DNA of 64,000 bases from Falsiroseomonas stagni DSM 19981 (GCF_900114315.1 NZ_FOSQ01000001.1:124001-188000), one strand, 5' to 3'; counted from the first letter of the stretch, positions 43,977 to 52,376 are shown. Numbers and translations: made by a program. The notes: generated by a model not told the origin, from the letters alone.

Positions 43977-44822
43977 TCAACCCTGCCGCGGATAGGTCTC
44001 CGCCCTCACCTCATCGAGGAACGGCGCGCGGATTCCGGTGGGGGAGACAAGCTCGACCTCCACATGGTCCGCATGCAGGCGGTGCCGCAGGAAGCCGGCC
44101 AGCCTCTCCCCCGGGATGCCGGGCTGGATCTCCGGCTCGCAGATGAAGGAGGCCGGCGGCGCCCAGGCATGGGTGACGTCGCCCCGACGCAGCAGCCGGT
44201 GCAGGTGCAGGTGGCCGGAGGCGACGAGCCGCAGTGCCGGGTGGGACAGCAGCGGCACCAGCGTGGCGCGCGCCGCGGGCGGCACCGACCAGTAGTCGAA
44301 GCCATCCTCCATGCCCTGCAGATAGGGCGGCTTGTGCAGGAACAGCGCGATGCGCCGGCGGCCAAGCGCTTCCAGCGCCGCGCCGACGAAGGCGGCCTGC
44401 TCCGCCTCCCGCGCCAGGCCCGTGCCCATGATTTCCGTGTTCAGCCCGACCAGTCGCCAGGATTCGCCGCCGGGCCCATCCAGATCCTGCACGAAGCGGT
44501 CGGCGCCCAGCATCTGGTCCCAGCGGGCCAGCCGCGCCTCATCCACCGTCTGGGTCGGCATCGTCTCCCGCGTGCTGCCGACATCGTGGTTGCCCGGTAT
44601 CGCCAGCAGCGCCGCCCGCCCGGCGGCGCGGCGGAAGGCGGTGGCGGCGAAGGACAGGTCCGCATCGCGATCCGCCCCGTCCAGCGACAGGTCGCCGCTG
44701 GCCACCAGCGCCGCCGGCGGGTCGGCATGCAGCACGGCCTCGATCCGGGCCATGTTGGCCTGGAAGACGGTGGTGCGCGGGCCGAGATGCGCGTCCGAGA
44801 CCTGCGCGACGATGATGGGCAT
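43977..44822 (-). CDS. Metallophosphoesterase (CpdA/Icc-like)
   Basis: A 281-residue calcineurin-like phosphoesterase. The five metal-binding blocks are visible: VSDAHLG, SGDLSLDG, PGNHDVG, LFLHKPPY, and SGHLHLHR. The fold and length match CpdA-like cyclic-nucleotide phosphodiesterases and related enzymes of broad substrate range. The ATG overlaps the stop of the LacI-type regulator, so it is co-translated with it. That coupling suggests a function tied to the divergent catabolic operon, but the substrate is unknown. Confidence 0.87.
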   Translation of the reverse strand: MPIIVAQVSDAHLGPRTTVFQANMARIEAVLHADPPAALVASGDLSLDGADRDADLSFAATAFRRAAGRAALLAIPGNHDVGSTRETMPTQTVDEARLARWDQMLGADRFVQDLDGPGGESWRLVGLNTEIMGTGLAREAEQAAFVGAALEALGRRRIALFLHKPPYLQGMEDGFDYWSVPPAARATLVPLLSHPALRLVASGHLHLHRLLRRGDVTHAWAPPASFICEPEIQPGIPGERLAGFLRHRLHADHVEVELVSPTGIRAPFLDEVRAETYPRQG

Positions 44823-45901
44823 CAGGACTCCTGCTTCGCCGCGCGGGTGGAGGCGCGGATGATGAGTTCGGGTGTCAGGCGCGTGTCGCGCCGCGGCGTG
44901 GCGGGTTCCGCGATTTCCGCGAGCAGCGCTTCCGCCGCCTCCCGCCCCATGGCCGCGTGCTGGATGCGGATGGTGGTCAGCGGCGGGTCGATGAGGTCCA
45001 CGAAGGGCATGTCGTTGAACCCCGTGACGGAAAGGTCGGCGCCGGCCAGCAGGCCGCACCCCTGCAGCACGTCATAGACGCCGAGGCATAACATATCGTT
45101 GGCGACCACCACCGCGGTGAAGGCCGGCATGGTGAGGCTGGGTCCCGCCAGCAGCGCCTGCATCGCCACCTGCCCCGCGGCGCGCGTATAGCCCGACGCA
45201 TCCACCACCGCCGCGGGTTCCAGCCCCGCCGCGCGCAGGGCCTCGAAAAAACCCTCCCGCCGGTCGATGGCGGTGGAGACGCCGGGCGGGCCCGCCAGAT
45301 GCGCGATCCGGCGATGGCCGAGCGCGACCAGGTGCCCGACCGCCAGCCCGATCCCGTGCCGGTCGTCATTCGTCACCGCCGATGTCGCAACCCCCGGCAG
45401 GCGCCGGTTGATCAGCACCGCCGGGATGGACCAGCGCGCGCACAGCTCGATCGCGCGCGTGCCCTCCGCCGCGGAGGCCAGCATCAGCCCATCCACCAGG
45501 TGCTCCGCCATGCGGGAGATCAGCATCTCCTCCCGCGCCGGATCATTGTCGGTGTTGGCCACCAGCGTCGCATAGCCCTGCGCCGCCAGCAGCGTTTCCG
45601 CCGCGCGGACGATGGGCGGAAAGATCGGGTTCACGAGGTCCGGCACCAGGATGCCGATGGTGCGGGATTTCCGCGTGCGCAGCCCGGCCGCGAGCGCCGA
45701 GGGCCGCCAGCCCAGCCGCTCCGCCGCCTGCGCCACCCGCAACGCCACCGCTTCCGTCACCATCCCCCGCGTGGCGGGGTTGAGGGCGCGGGAGACCGTG
45801 GAGGCATGGACCCCCGCCGCGCGGGCGACATCGGCGATGGTGGCCCGGCCGGGTGGGGGTAGGGGCGGGGCGGGGTCCCCGGGAAGGCGGCTGTCGGGCA
45901 T
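44822..45901 (-). CDS. LacI-family transcriptional regulator
   Basis: A 359-residue repressor. The helix-turn-helix is ATIADVARAAGVHASTVSRAL, with the hinge helix WRPSALAAGLRTRKS. The periplasmic-binding-protein-like effector domain follows from TIGILVPDLVNPIF, through GHRRIAHLAGPPGV, to VTGFNDMPFVDLIDPPLTTIR. It is divergent from a catabolic operon, with a perfect LacI-type palindrome between. It probably represses or co-regulates that operon and itself. The frame stays open far upstream, but the ATG used is the first with regulator sequence. Confidence 0.92.
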   Translation of the reverse strand: MPDSRLPGDPAPPLPPPGRATIADVARAAGVHASTVSRALNPATRGMVTEAVALRVAQAAERLGWRPSALAAGLRTRKSRTIGILVPDLVNPIFPPIVRAAETLLAAQGYATLVANTDNDPAREEMLISRMAEHLVDGLMLASAAEGTRAIELCARWSIPAVLINRRLPGVATSAVTNDDRHGIGLAVGHLVALGHRRIAHLAGPPGVSTAIDRREGFFEALRAAGLEPAAVVDASGYTRAAGQVAMQALLAGPSLTMPAFTAVVVANDMLCLGVYDVLQGCGLLAGADLSVTGFNDMPFVDLIDPPLTTIRIQHAAMGREAAEALLAEIAEPATPRRDTRLTPELIIRASTRAAKQES

Positions 45902-45940
45902 GCCGCACCATCCTAGCGCGGCTTGGCGGGAATGAGGCAA

Positions 45941-45954
45941 TGCAATCGATTGCA
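45941..45954. promoter_or_regulatory. LacI-family operator
   Basis: TGCAATCGATTGCA is a perfect 14-bp palindrome with the central CG typical of LacI/GalR-family operators. It lies in the 123-bp divergent gap between the LacI-type regulator and the quinone reductase gene, directly upstream of the -35 box proposed for the catabolic operon. Confidence 0.85.
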
Positions 45955-45962
45955 GAAAATGC

Positions 45963-45990
45963 TTGACCCCTTTCGCGCCGGTGCTTACGA
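45963..45990 (+). promoter_or_regulatory. Sigma-70 promoter candidate for catabolic operon
   Basis: TTGACC and TTACGA, 16 bp apart, lie 9 bp downstream of the LacI palindrome and about 35 bp before the quinone reductase start. The spacing would let the regulator touch RNA polymerase. Confidence 0.55.
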
Positions 45991-46024
45991 AGCCCCCAAC
46001 GCCCGCTTGAGGAACCGTCCACCG

Positions 46025-47062
46025 ATGAATGACGCGCCGCTCGCCCTGGCCCCCCTCGTTCCAGGGCCCGGCGCCAGCCTGCCCAGCCATGCCCCGGCCC
46101 TGCGCTTCCAGCGCCATGGCGGGCCGGAAGTGCTGGCCTTGGAACAGATGCCGGTCGCTGCCCCCGCGGCGGGGGAGGCGCTGGTCGCAATCCATGCCGC
46201 CTCCATCAACCCGTCCGACGTGAAGAACGTGCTCGGCCGGATGAAGCAGACCGTGCCGCCCCGTACGCCGGGCCGCGATTTCGCGGGCGTCGTCGTGGCC
46301 GGCCCCGCCGAATGGCTGGGCGCGGAGGTCTGGGGCACCGGCGGCGATATCGGCTTCACGCGGGATGGCACGCACGCCGCCTACCTCACGGTTCCCGTCG
46401 CCGCGCTCTCCCGCAAGCCCGCCAACCTGACCTTCGAGCAGGCCGGCGCGGTTGGCGTGAACTACATCAGCGCCTGGATCGGCCTCGACTACGCGCAGAT
46501 CAGGGAAGGGGAGACGCTGCTGGTCATCGGCGCGAGCGGCGGTGTCGGCGGCGCGGCCTGCGGCATCGCCCGCGGCAAGGGGGCGTCGGTCATCGCGGCC
46601 TGTCGCGGCCAGGCCGATCCCGCATCGCCGGCGCGCCATGCCACCGACAATTTCATCGACCTGAACGATCCCGATTTCGCGGCCTCCATCGCCAAGGCCA
46701 ATGGCGGCAAGGCGATCGACATCGTCTTCGATTGCGTCGGCCGGCCGGACCTGGTGGAGGCGGCACTCGCCGCGCTCGGCTTCGGGGGCCGCGCCATCCT
46801 CATCTCGGGCAGCCCCGGTGAAAGCATGAAGGTGGAGATGATCCCCTTCTATCGCCGCGAATGCCGCCTGATCGGCGTGGACAGCCTGAAGCGCAAGGCG
46901 GCCGAATGCGCGCCCATGATGGATGCGCTGCGCCCCGGCTTCGAATCCGGCGCCTACCCCGCCCCCGCCATCGCCGAACGCCACGCGCTGGCGGATGGCG
47001 CTGCCGGCTACGCCTCCGTCGCCCGCGGCACCCGCGGGCGCGTCGTGCTGACGATGCGATAA
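46025..47062 (+). CDS. NADPH:quinone reductase/zinc-free alcohol dehydrogenase family protein
   Basis: A 345-residue medium-chain reductase of the quinone oxidoreductase branch. The N-terminal catalytic domain includes VAIHAASINPSDVKNVLGR and PGRDFAGVV. The cofactor motif is LLVIGASGGVGGAACGIA. The Cys and His residues of the structural and catalytic zinc sites are absent, as expected for this branch. It is the first gene of the LacI-controlled operon; GAGGAACC precedes the ATG. A role in reducing a quinone or enone intermediate of aromatic breakdown is likely. Confidence 0.87.
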   Translation: MNDAPLALAPLVPGPGASLPSHAPALRFQRHGGPEVLALEQMPVAAPAAGEALVAIHAASINPSDVKNVLGRMKQTVPPRTPGRDFAGVVVAGPAEWLGAEVWGTGGDIGFTRDGTHAAYLTVPVAALSRKPANLTFEQAGAVGVNYISAWIGLDYAQIREGETLLVIGASGGVGGAACGIARGKGASVIAACRGQADPASPARHATDNFIDLNDPDFAASIAKANGGKAIDIVFDCVGRPDLVEAALAALGFGGRAILISGSPGESMKVEMIPFYRRECRLIGVDSLKRKAAECAPMMDALRPGFESGAYPAPAIAERHALADGAAGYASVARGTRGRVVLTMR

Positions 47063-47092
47063 GCACCCCGCCTGGCGGGAAGGAGAACCACC

Positions 47093-47959
47093 ATGGCCGA
47101 CGGCCACATCACCTACACCAGCGAGAACCTGACCGAGGCGGTGCTGGATCGCATCCGCCCCGACGCCGATCCGCGTATCCAGAAGGTCATGACCGCGCTG
47201 ATCCGCCACGTGCATGAGTTCGTGAAGGAAGTCGAACTCACGCCGGAGGAATGGGAACAGGGCGTCGGCTTCATCACCGAACTCGGCCGCTGGTGCGACG
47301 ACAAGCGGCAGGAGGTGATCCTGCTGTCGGACATCCTCGGCGTCTCCATGCTGGTCGACGCCATCGCCCACCGCACCCATGCCAGCGTCAGCGAAACCAC
47401 GGTCCTCGGCCCCTTCCACCGCGAGAATCCGCCGGTGATGAAGAATGGGGAAAACATGTCCCCGGGCGTGGAGGGCGAGCCCCTGGAGGTCGAGATCCGC
47501 ATCCTCGATGCTGACGGAAATCCGCTGGAGGGCGCGCAGGTCGATACCTGGCACACCTCCCCGGAAGGCTTCTACGACAGCCAACTCGGTGATGAGCACA
47601 ACATGCGCGGCCGCTTCGTCACCGGCCCCGATGGCGTGGTCGCCTTCCCGACCGTCGTGCCCGCCGCCTATCCCGTGCCGCATGACGGCCCGGTGGGCCG
47701 CGTGCTGGCGGCGATGGGCCGCGGGCCGATGCGCCCCGCCCATGTCCATTTCTGGATCAAGAAGCCGGGCTACCGGGACCTGATCACCCACATCTTCAAG
47801 GACGGTGATCCCTACCTGCATGACGACGCGGTCTTCGGCGTGAAGGCCTCCCTCGTCACGGATTGGGAAGCCTCCAAGGCCGAAGGCAAGCCCGCGCGGC
47901 TGACCTACGAATTCCGCATCCCGAAGGCGGATGCACCCCTGAACGCTGCCAAGGACTGA
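47093..47959 (+). CDS. Intradiol ring-cleavage dioxygenase (hydroxyquinol 1,2-dioxygenase-like)
   Basis: A 288-residue non-haem iron(III) dioxygenase. The N-terminal helical domain (LTPEEWEQGVGFITELGRW) is typical of catechol/hydroxyquinol 1,2-dioxygenases. The four iron ligands are visible: Tyr in EGFYDSQ, Tyr in PAAYPVPHDGPVG, and two His in RPAHVHFWI. GFYDSQ and the overall length favour the hydroxyquinol group. It should open a catechol-type ring between the hydroxyls to a muconate or maleylacetate product. It is followed after 5 bp by a BKACE gene instead of the usual maleylacetate reductase. Confidence 0.9.
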   Translation: MADGHITYTSENLTEAVLDRIRPDADPRIQKVMTALIRHVHEFVKEVELTPEEWEQGVGFITELGRWCDDKRQEVILLSDILGVSMLVDAIAHRTHASVSETTVLGPFHRENPPVMKNGENMSPGVEGEPLEVEIRILDADGNPLEGAQVDTWHTSPEGFYDSQLGDEHNMRGRFVTGPDGVVAFPTVVPAAYPVPHDGPVGRVLAAMGRGPMRPAHVHFWIKKPGYRDLITHIFKDGDPYLHDDAVFGVKASLVTDWEASKAEGKPARLTYEFRIPKADAPLNAAKD

Positions 47960-47964
47960 AGAAA

Positions 47965-48855
47965 ATGCGTCGCAAGGTCATCCTCACCTGCGCGGTGACG
48001 GGCAACATCACCACCCCCGAGCAGACGCCCTACCTGCCCATCACGCCGGAGCAGATCGCCAATGCCGCGATCGATGCCGCCAAGGCCGGCGCCGCCGTCG
48101 CCCATATCCATGTGCGCGACCCGGAGACGGGCAAGCCGTCCATGTCCCTCGACCTCTACAAGGAAGTCGTGGACCGCATCCGCTCCTCCGGCACCGATGT
48201 CGTCATCAACCTGACGACCGGCCCTGGCGGCCGCTTCGACCCGTCCCGCGACAATCCCCGCGTGGCCGGCCCGAACAGCACGCTGCTGCCGCCGGAAAAG
48301 CGCGTGGAGCACATCGTCGCGCTGAAGCCGGAAATCGCGACGCTCGACCTGAACACCATGTGGTCGGGCAATGCCGTCGTCATCAACGCGCCCTGGTCCG
48401 TCACCAAGATGGCGGAGCTGATCTACAGCGTCGGCACCATCCCGGAACTCGAAGTCTTCGATTCCGGTGACATCGGCCTGGCGAAGAATTTGATGGAACA
48501 GGGCGTGCTGAAGGGCCCCTGCCTGTTCCAGGTCTGCATGGGCATCCGCTGGGGCTTCGACTGGGACCCGCAGACGCTGAACTACGCCAAATCCATCCTG
48601 CCCGCCGGCAGCCCCTGGGCCGCCTTCGCCATCGGCCGGATGGAATTCCCCATGCTGATGCAGGCCTGGCTGCTGGGCGGCCATGTGCGCGTCGGGCTGG
48701 AGGACAACATCTATCTCAACAAGGGCGAACTCGCGACCAGCAACACCGTGCTGGTGGAACGCGCCGTGCGCCTGCTGCGCGAATTCGGCGTGGAGCCGAT
48801 GACCGCCGCCGAAGCCCGCGCCGAATTGTCGCAAGTCGGCGGCTGGTCGCGATGA
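47965..48855 (+). CDS. Beta-keto acid cleavage enzyme (BKACE, DUF849)
   Basis: A 296-residue TIM-barrel enzyme of the BKACE family. The N-terminal KVILTCAVTGNIT, the zinc-binding pair in AHIHVRDPETGKPSM, the VINLTTGPGG loop and the late VGLEDNIYLNKGELA are all family hallmarks. BKACEs condense a beta-keto acid with acetyl-CoA and split it into acetoacetate and a CoA ester. In this operon a beta-keto acid from ring cleavage is a logical substrate. GAAGAAA precedes the ATG. The SDR start overlaps its stop as ATGA. Confidence 0.92.
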   Translation: MRRKVILTCAVTGNITTPEQTPYLPITPEQIANAAIDAAKAGAAVAHIHVRDPETGKPSMSLDLYKEVVDRIRSSGTDVVINLTTGPGGRFDPSRDNPRVAGPNSTLLPPEKRVEHIVALKPEIATLDLNTMWSGNAVVINAPWSVTKMAELIYSVGTIPELEVFDSGDIGLAKNLMEQGVLKGPCLFQVCMGIRWGFDWDPQTLNYAKSILPAGSPWAAFAIGRMEFPMLMQAWLLGGHVRVGLEDNIYLNKGELATSNTVLVERAVRLLREFGVEPMTAAEARAELSQVGGWSR

Positions 48856-49595
48856 CGCGCGGCGTATTGGTGGTGACGGGCGGCGGCCGAGGGATCGGCG
48901 CCGCCACCTGCAAGGCGGCTGCGGCGGATGGCTGGACCGTCGTGGTGAACTACGCCCGCGATGCCGACAGCGCCGCCGCCGTCGTGGCCGATATCGAAGC
49001 CGCCGGCGGCAAGGCGCATGCCGTGCAGGCCGATGTGCAGTCCGAAGCTGGCATCACCGCCCTCTTCGAAGCGGCCGATGCCATCGGCCCGGTGAAGGGC
49101 CTGGTGAACAATGCCGGCGGCAGCGCCGATGCGAAGATCGCCGACCTCACCACGGCCGATTACGACCGGATGATGGACAGCAACCTCCGCACCACCGTCT
49201 TCTGCGCGCGCGAAGCCGTGCGCCGCATGGCGACGGACCGGGGCGGGGAGGGCGGCGTCATCGTCAATGTCGGCTCCCGCGCCAGCGTCCTCGGCGGCCA
49301 GCCCGGCCGCGTGATGTACGCCGCCGCCAAGGGCGCCGTGGATGGTTTTACCGCCGGCCTCGCCAACGAAGTCGGTAAGCTCGGCATTCGCGTCTGCACC
49401 GTGCGGCCGGGTGTGATCCGCACCGCCACCCACGAAGCCAAGGCGGGTGCCGAACGCCTCAAGACCATGACCGCCGCCATCGCGCTCGGTCGGCCCGGGG
49501 AGCCGGAGGAGGTGGCGCAGCTCATCACCTTCCTGCTCTCCCCGGCCGCCTCCTACATGACGGGAACGCTGGTGGATATCGGCGGCGGACGCTGA
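48852..49595 (+). CDS. Short-chain dehydrogenase/reductase
   Basis: A 247-residue classical SDR. The cofactor motif is VVTGGGRGIGAAT, the structural NNAGG follows, and the catalytic Ser and YxxxK are in VGSRAS and MYAAAKGAV. The usual Asn of the tetrad is in MDSNLRTTVF. Coupled to the BKACE gene, it probably oxidises or reduces a hydroxy/keto intermediate of the same route. The Arg-poor region after the first strand favours NAD or NADP about equally. Confidence 0.9.
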   Translation: MTRGVLVVTGGGRGIGAATCKAAAADGWTVVVNYARDADSAAAVVADIEAAGGKAHAVQADVQSEAGITALFEAADAIGPVKGLVNNAGGSADAKIADLTTADYDRMMDSNLRTTVFCAREAVRRMATDRGGEGGVIVNVGSRASVLGGQPGRVMYAAAKGAVDGFTAGLANEVGKLGIRVCTVRPGVIRTATHEAKAGAERLKTMTAAIALGRPGEPEEVAQLITFLLSPAASYMTGTLVDIGGGR

Positions 49596-49630
49596 CAAGA
49601 TCACTGAACAATAACGGAGGACAACGAACC

Positions 49631-50617
49631 ATGATGATGAGGACGACGCGCCGCCTGCTGGCGGCCGCCGCGCTGGCCCTGCCCATGATCGGCGGCAGCG
49701 CAAGCGCGCAGACCTGGCCGGAGCGCGCGATCACCATGGTGATCCCCTTCGCGCCCGGCGGCCCGACCGATGTGGTCGGCCGCATGATCGCGGAAGCCAT
49801 GGGGCGGGAGCTGAACCAGAACGTCGTGGTGCAGAATGTCGGCGGCGCCGGCGGCACCACCGGCACGGCGCGCGTCGCGGCGGCGGCACCCGATGGCTAC
49901 ACCATCCTGCTGCACAACATCGGCATCGCCACCGCCCCGACCCTCTATCGCCGCCTGCCCTATGACCCCGTGACGGCCTTCGAGACGATCGGCCTGGTGA
50001 CGGCGACGCCGATGATCTGGCTGGCCCGCCCCGGCCTGCCGGTGACGAATTTCGCGGAGATGATCCGCCATGTCCGCGAACGCGGTGAGGCCGTGAACCT
50101 CGCCAATGCCGGCCTCGGCTCCGCCAGCCAGCTCTGCGGCACGCTGTTCCAGGCGAGCCTCGGCGTGCGCTTCACCACCGTCTCCTACACCGGCTCCGGC
50201 CCGATCTATCCGGAACTGATGGCGGATCGCCTCGACATCTATTGCGACCAGACCACCTCCGCCTCCTCCTTCGTCACCAGCGGGCGCGTGCGCGGCCTGG
50301 CGGTGACGACGGCGGAGCCGATGGCCCAACTGCCGGGCATCCCGACCGCCGGCCAGGCCGGGCTGCCGGGCTTCGAGATCGGCATCTGGCACGGCATCTA
50401 CGCGCCGAAGGGCACGCCCACGCCGGTCGTGATGCGCCTCAACCAGGCGATGCGCGCGGCGCTGGCCGATCCCCGCGTGGTGACGCGGATGAACGAACTC
50501 GGCAGCCCGCCGGAGCCGGTGGAGCGCCAGAACCCCGACGTGCACCGCGCGCATCTCGTGTCGGAAATCGCGCGCTGGCGCCCGATCCTGCAGGCTGCGG
50601 GCCAGTTCGCGGATTGA
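49631..50617 (+). CDS. Bug-family (TctC) periplasmic substrate-binding protein
   Basis: A 328-residue tripartite tricarboxylate transporter receptor. It has a signal peptide (RRLLAAAALALPMIGGSASA) with cleavage before QTWPERAI, then the family block VIPFAPGGPTDVVGR and later GLPVTNFAEMI, VSYTGSGPIYPELMADR and TAGQAGLPGF. GGAGG lies nine bases before the first of three Met codons. No TctA/TctB permease genes are adjacent, as is common for this expanded family. It probably captures the aromatic or carboxylate substrate of the operon. An intrinsic terminator follows it. Confidence 0.93.
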   Translation: MMMRTTRRLLAAAALALPMIGGSASAQTWPERAITMVIPFAPGGPTDVVGRMIAEAMGRELNQNVVVQNVGGAGGTTGTARVAAAAPDGYTILLHNIGIATAPTLYRRLPYDPVTAFETIGLVTATPMIWLARPGLPVTNFAEMIRHVRERGEAVNLANAGLGSASQLCGTLFQASLGVRFTTVSYTGSGPIYPELMADRLDIYCDQTTSASSFVTSGRVRGLAVTTAEPMAQLPGIPTAGQAGLPGFEIGIWHGIYAPKGTPTPVVMRLNQAMRAALADPRVVTRMNELGSPPEPVERQNPDVHRAHLVSEIARWRPILQAAGQFAD

Positions 50618-50642
50618 TGGGCTTCGCCTGACGACTGCCACG

Positions 50643-50674
50643 GGCAGGGATGCACCCGCATCCCTGCCTTTTTT
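50643..50674 (+). terminator. Intrinsic terminator after Bug gene
   Basis: GGCAGGGATG/CATCCCTGCC forms a perfect 10-bp stem with a six-base loop followed by six Ts. It ends the Bug gene transcript, so the next two genes either rely on read-through or a promoter in the short gap. Confidence 0.85.
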
Positions 50675-50686
50675 CTTGGGGTGACC

Positions 50687-51589
50687 ATGCAGACCTTGAA
50701 CGTCGTCGCCTTCGCCGGCGCCTCCAACCTCGCCCTCTGGGCCGGGCAGAAGCATGGCGTCTTCGCGCGCCATGGGCTGGAGATCGCGCTCTCCCTCACG
50801 CCCAATTCCAAGGCGATGGCGAGTGACCTCTACGCCGGCCGCTTCGACCTGGCGCTGACGGCGGTGGACAACATCGTCGCCTATGACGAGGGGCAGGGGG
50901 AGGTCGAACTCCCCGGCCCCGCCGATTTCGTCGCCTGGCTCGGCGTCGATGACGGCATGCTGAACGTCATGGCCGCGCCGGATGTGGCGGACATCGCCGC
51001 GCTGCGTGGCCGCACCGTCGCTGTCGATGCCATGACCACCGGCTTCGCCTTCGTGCTGCGCGAGATCCTGGGCCGCGCCGGCATCGCGGATGCCGTCGAA
51101 TGGGTCGCCGTCGGCGGCGGCGCGCAACGCCTGGCTGCGCTGGTCGAAGGCGCGCAGGCCGCGACCCTGCTGAACACGCCGCTCGACCTGGCGGCGGAGG
51201 CGAAGGGTTTTCGCCGCCTGGCCCGCGCGCAGGATGTCGTCGGCCCCTACCAGGGCATCGTCGCGGCATCGCGCGCCGGTGTGCTGGCGGAACGGCGCGC
51301 GGCGCTGGTCGCCTTTGCCCGCGCCTTCCGCGAAACCCTCGCGCTGCTCGATGCCGATCACGCGGAGGCCGCCGCCATCCTCGCCGACCATGCGAAGATG
51401 CCGCCGCCCGTCGCGGCCCGCGCGGTCGCGGCGCTGCTCGACCCCCTGCGCGGCATCATCCGCGACCAGGCGATCAGCGATGACGGCCTGCGCACCGTGC
51501 TGCGGCTGCGTAGCCATTTCACCGGCAAGCAGCTCGACGACCCGTCCCGCTACCTCGACCCCTCCATCCGCGCCGAGGCCTTCGGATGA
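50687..51589 (+). CDS. NMT1/THI5-like solute-binding protein without signal peptide
   Basis: A 300-residue protein of the ABC-type NMT1/SsuA fold. Typical segments are LALWAGQKHGVFARHGLEIAL, ASDLYAGRFDLALTAVDN and ALRGRTVAVDAM, ending in LDPSIRAEAFG. The chain begins TLNVVAFAGAS with no hydrophobic signal, so as written it would stay in the cytoplasm. No permease or ATPase is adjacent. It may have become a cytosolic ligand-binding or enzymatic protein. It is coupled by ATGA to the next gene and lies directly after an intrinsic terminator. Confidence 0.85.
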   Translation: MQTLNVVAFAGASNLALWAGQKHGVFARHGLEIALSLTPNSKAMASDLYAGRFDLALTAVDNIVAYDEGQGEVELPGPADFVAWLGVDDGMLNVMAAPDVADIAALRGRTVAVDAMTTGFAFVLREILGRAGIADAVEWVAVGGGAQRLAALVEGAQAATLLNTPLDLAAEAKGFRRLARAQDVVGPYQGIVAASRAGVLAERRAALVAFARAFRETLALLDADHAEAAAILADHAKMPPPVAARAVAALLDPLRGIIRDQAISDDGLRTVLRLRSHFTGKQLDDPSRYLDPSIRAEAFG

Positions 51590-52263
51590 GCGACGCCTTC
51601 CGCGCGGGGCTGGAGGAAGCGCGGGCGAAGCGCGGCTACCTGCTGCCCCATCACGGCCTGTTCCGCCTGCTCTCCCCCGATTTCGCCGAAGCCTATGAGG
51701 CCGCCTATGGCCGCCTCGCCCTGCAACCCGTCGCGCTGCCGGCGGAGGAGAAGGAGTTTCTCTGGTTGGTCATCACGGCCGTGGTCGGCAGCGCCACCGC
51801 TCGCCACCATGTCCGCCGCTACCGGGAAGCGGGCGGGGGGATCGAGGGTGTCGAGGCGGCGCTGCGCCTTGCCGGCTTCGCCGCCGCCCGGTCCCGCTTC
51901 GACTTCGCCGCGGAAGCCTGGGCCGGGCAATTGCCGGGCTGGGACGCGCCGGCCGCGGAGGCCGCGGCCCTCGAAGCCCTGACCCCCGCGCTGCCGCCGT
52001 CGCGCCGCGCCCTCGCGCTGCTGGCCGCCTGCACGGCGCGGCGCGATTCCGCGGGCGTCACCCGCTACCTCCGCGCGGGCTACGCGGCGGGGGTGGAGGA
52101 AGCCTGGATGGCGGAGGCGATGTGCCTGACGGTGCAGCCGGCGGGGCTGCCCAACGTGGTCCACGCCGCGGGGCTGTGGCGCGGGCTGATCGCGTCGGGC
52201 GATGTGCAGGCCTCCGACGCCTTCAGGGCCTGGGTCGAGATGCCGGCGGAAGGGGATGCCTGA
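51586..52263 (+). CDS. AhpD/carboxymuconolactone decarboxylase-like protein
   Basis: A 225-residue all-helical protein that looks like two AhpD/CMD-type units in tandem. The first has YEAAYGRLALQP and EKEFLWLVITAVVGS with HHVRRYREAG, the second RRALALLAACTARRDSAG and RYLRAGYAAGVEEAW. The CxxC redox motif of AhpD is absent, so a peroxidase role is unlikely; a decarboxylase-like or binding role is possible. It is translationally coupled to the signal-less binding protein and ends the operon. Confidence 0.7.
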   Translation: MSDAFRAGLEEARAKRGYLLPHHGLFRLLSPDFAEAYEAAYGRLALQPVALPAEEKEFLWLVITAVVGSATARHHVRRYREAGGGIEGVEAALRLAGFAAARSRFDFAAEAWAGQLPGWDAPAAEAAALEALTPALPPSRRALALLAACTARRDSAGVTRYLRAGYAAGVEEAWMAEAMCLTVQPAGLPNVVHAAGLWRGLIASGDVQASDAFRAWVEMPAEGDA

Positions 52264-52265
52264 TC

Positions 52266-52367
52266 GTGGGGAAGGCGCTGCCTTCCCCACACCCCATCCG
52301 CCAGGGGGGAGACCCCCCTGGACCGTCTTCAATTGACGATGGTCCAGGGGGAGCAGCGCTCCCCCTG
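52266..52367. repeat. Palindromic repeat element, copy 4
   Basis: Three perfect hairpins in the gap between converging genes: GTGGGGAAGG/CCTTCCCCAC, CCAGGGGGG/CCCCCCTGG and CAGGGGGAGC/GCTCCCCCTG. A TTGACGATGGTCCAGGGGG segment between the second and third hairpins is shared almost exactly with copy 5. Confidence 0.8.
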
Positions 52368-52376
52368 CGGCGCTCC

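Noticed and set aside
44822-47821. A 999-codon open frame on the minus strand covering the quinone reductase and dioxygenase genes
   Set aside because: Only its last 359 codons carry protein-family sequence (LacI regulator). The rest is antisense to well-supported genes and is an effect of high GC content.
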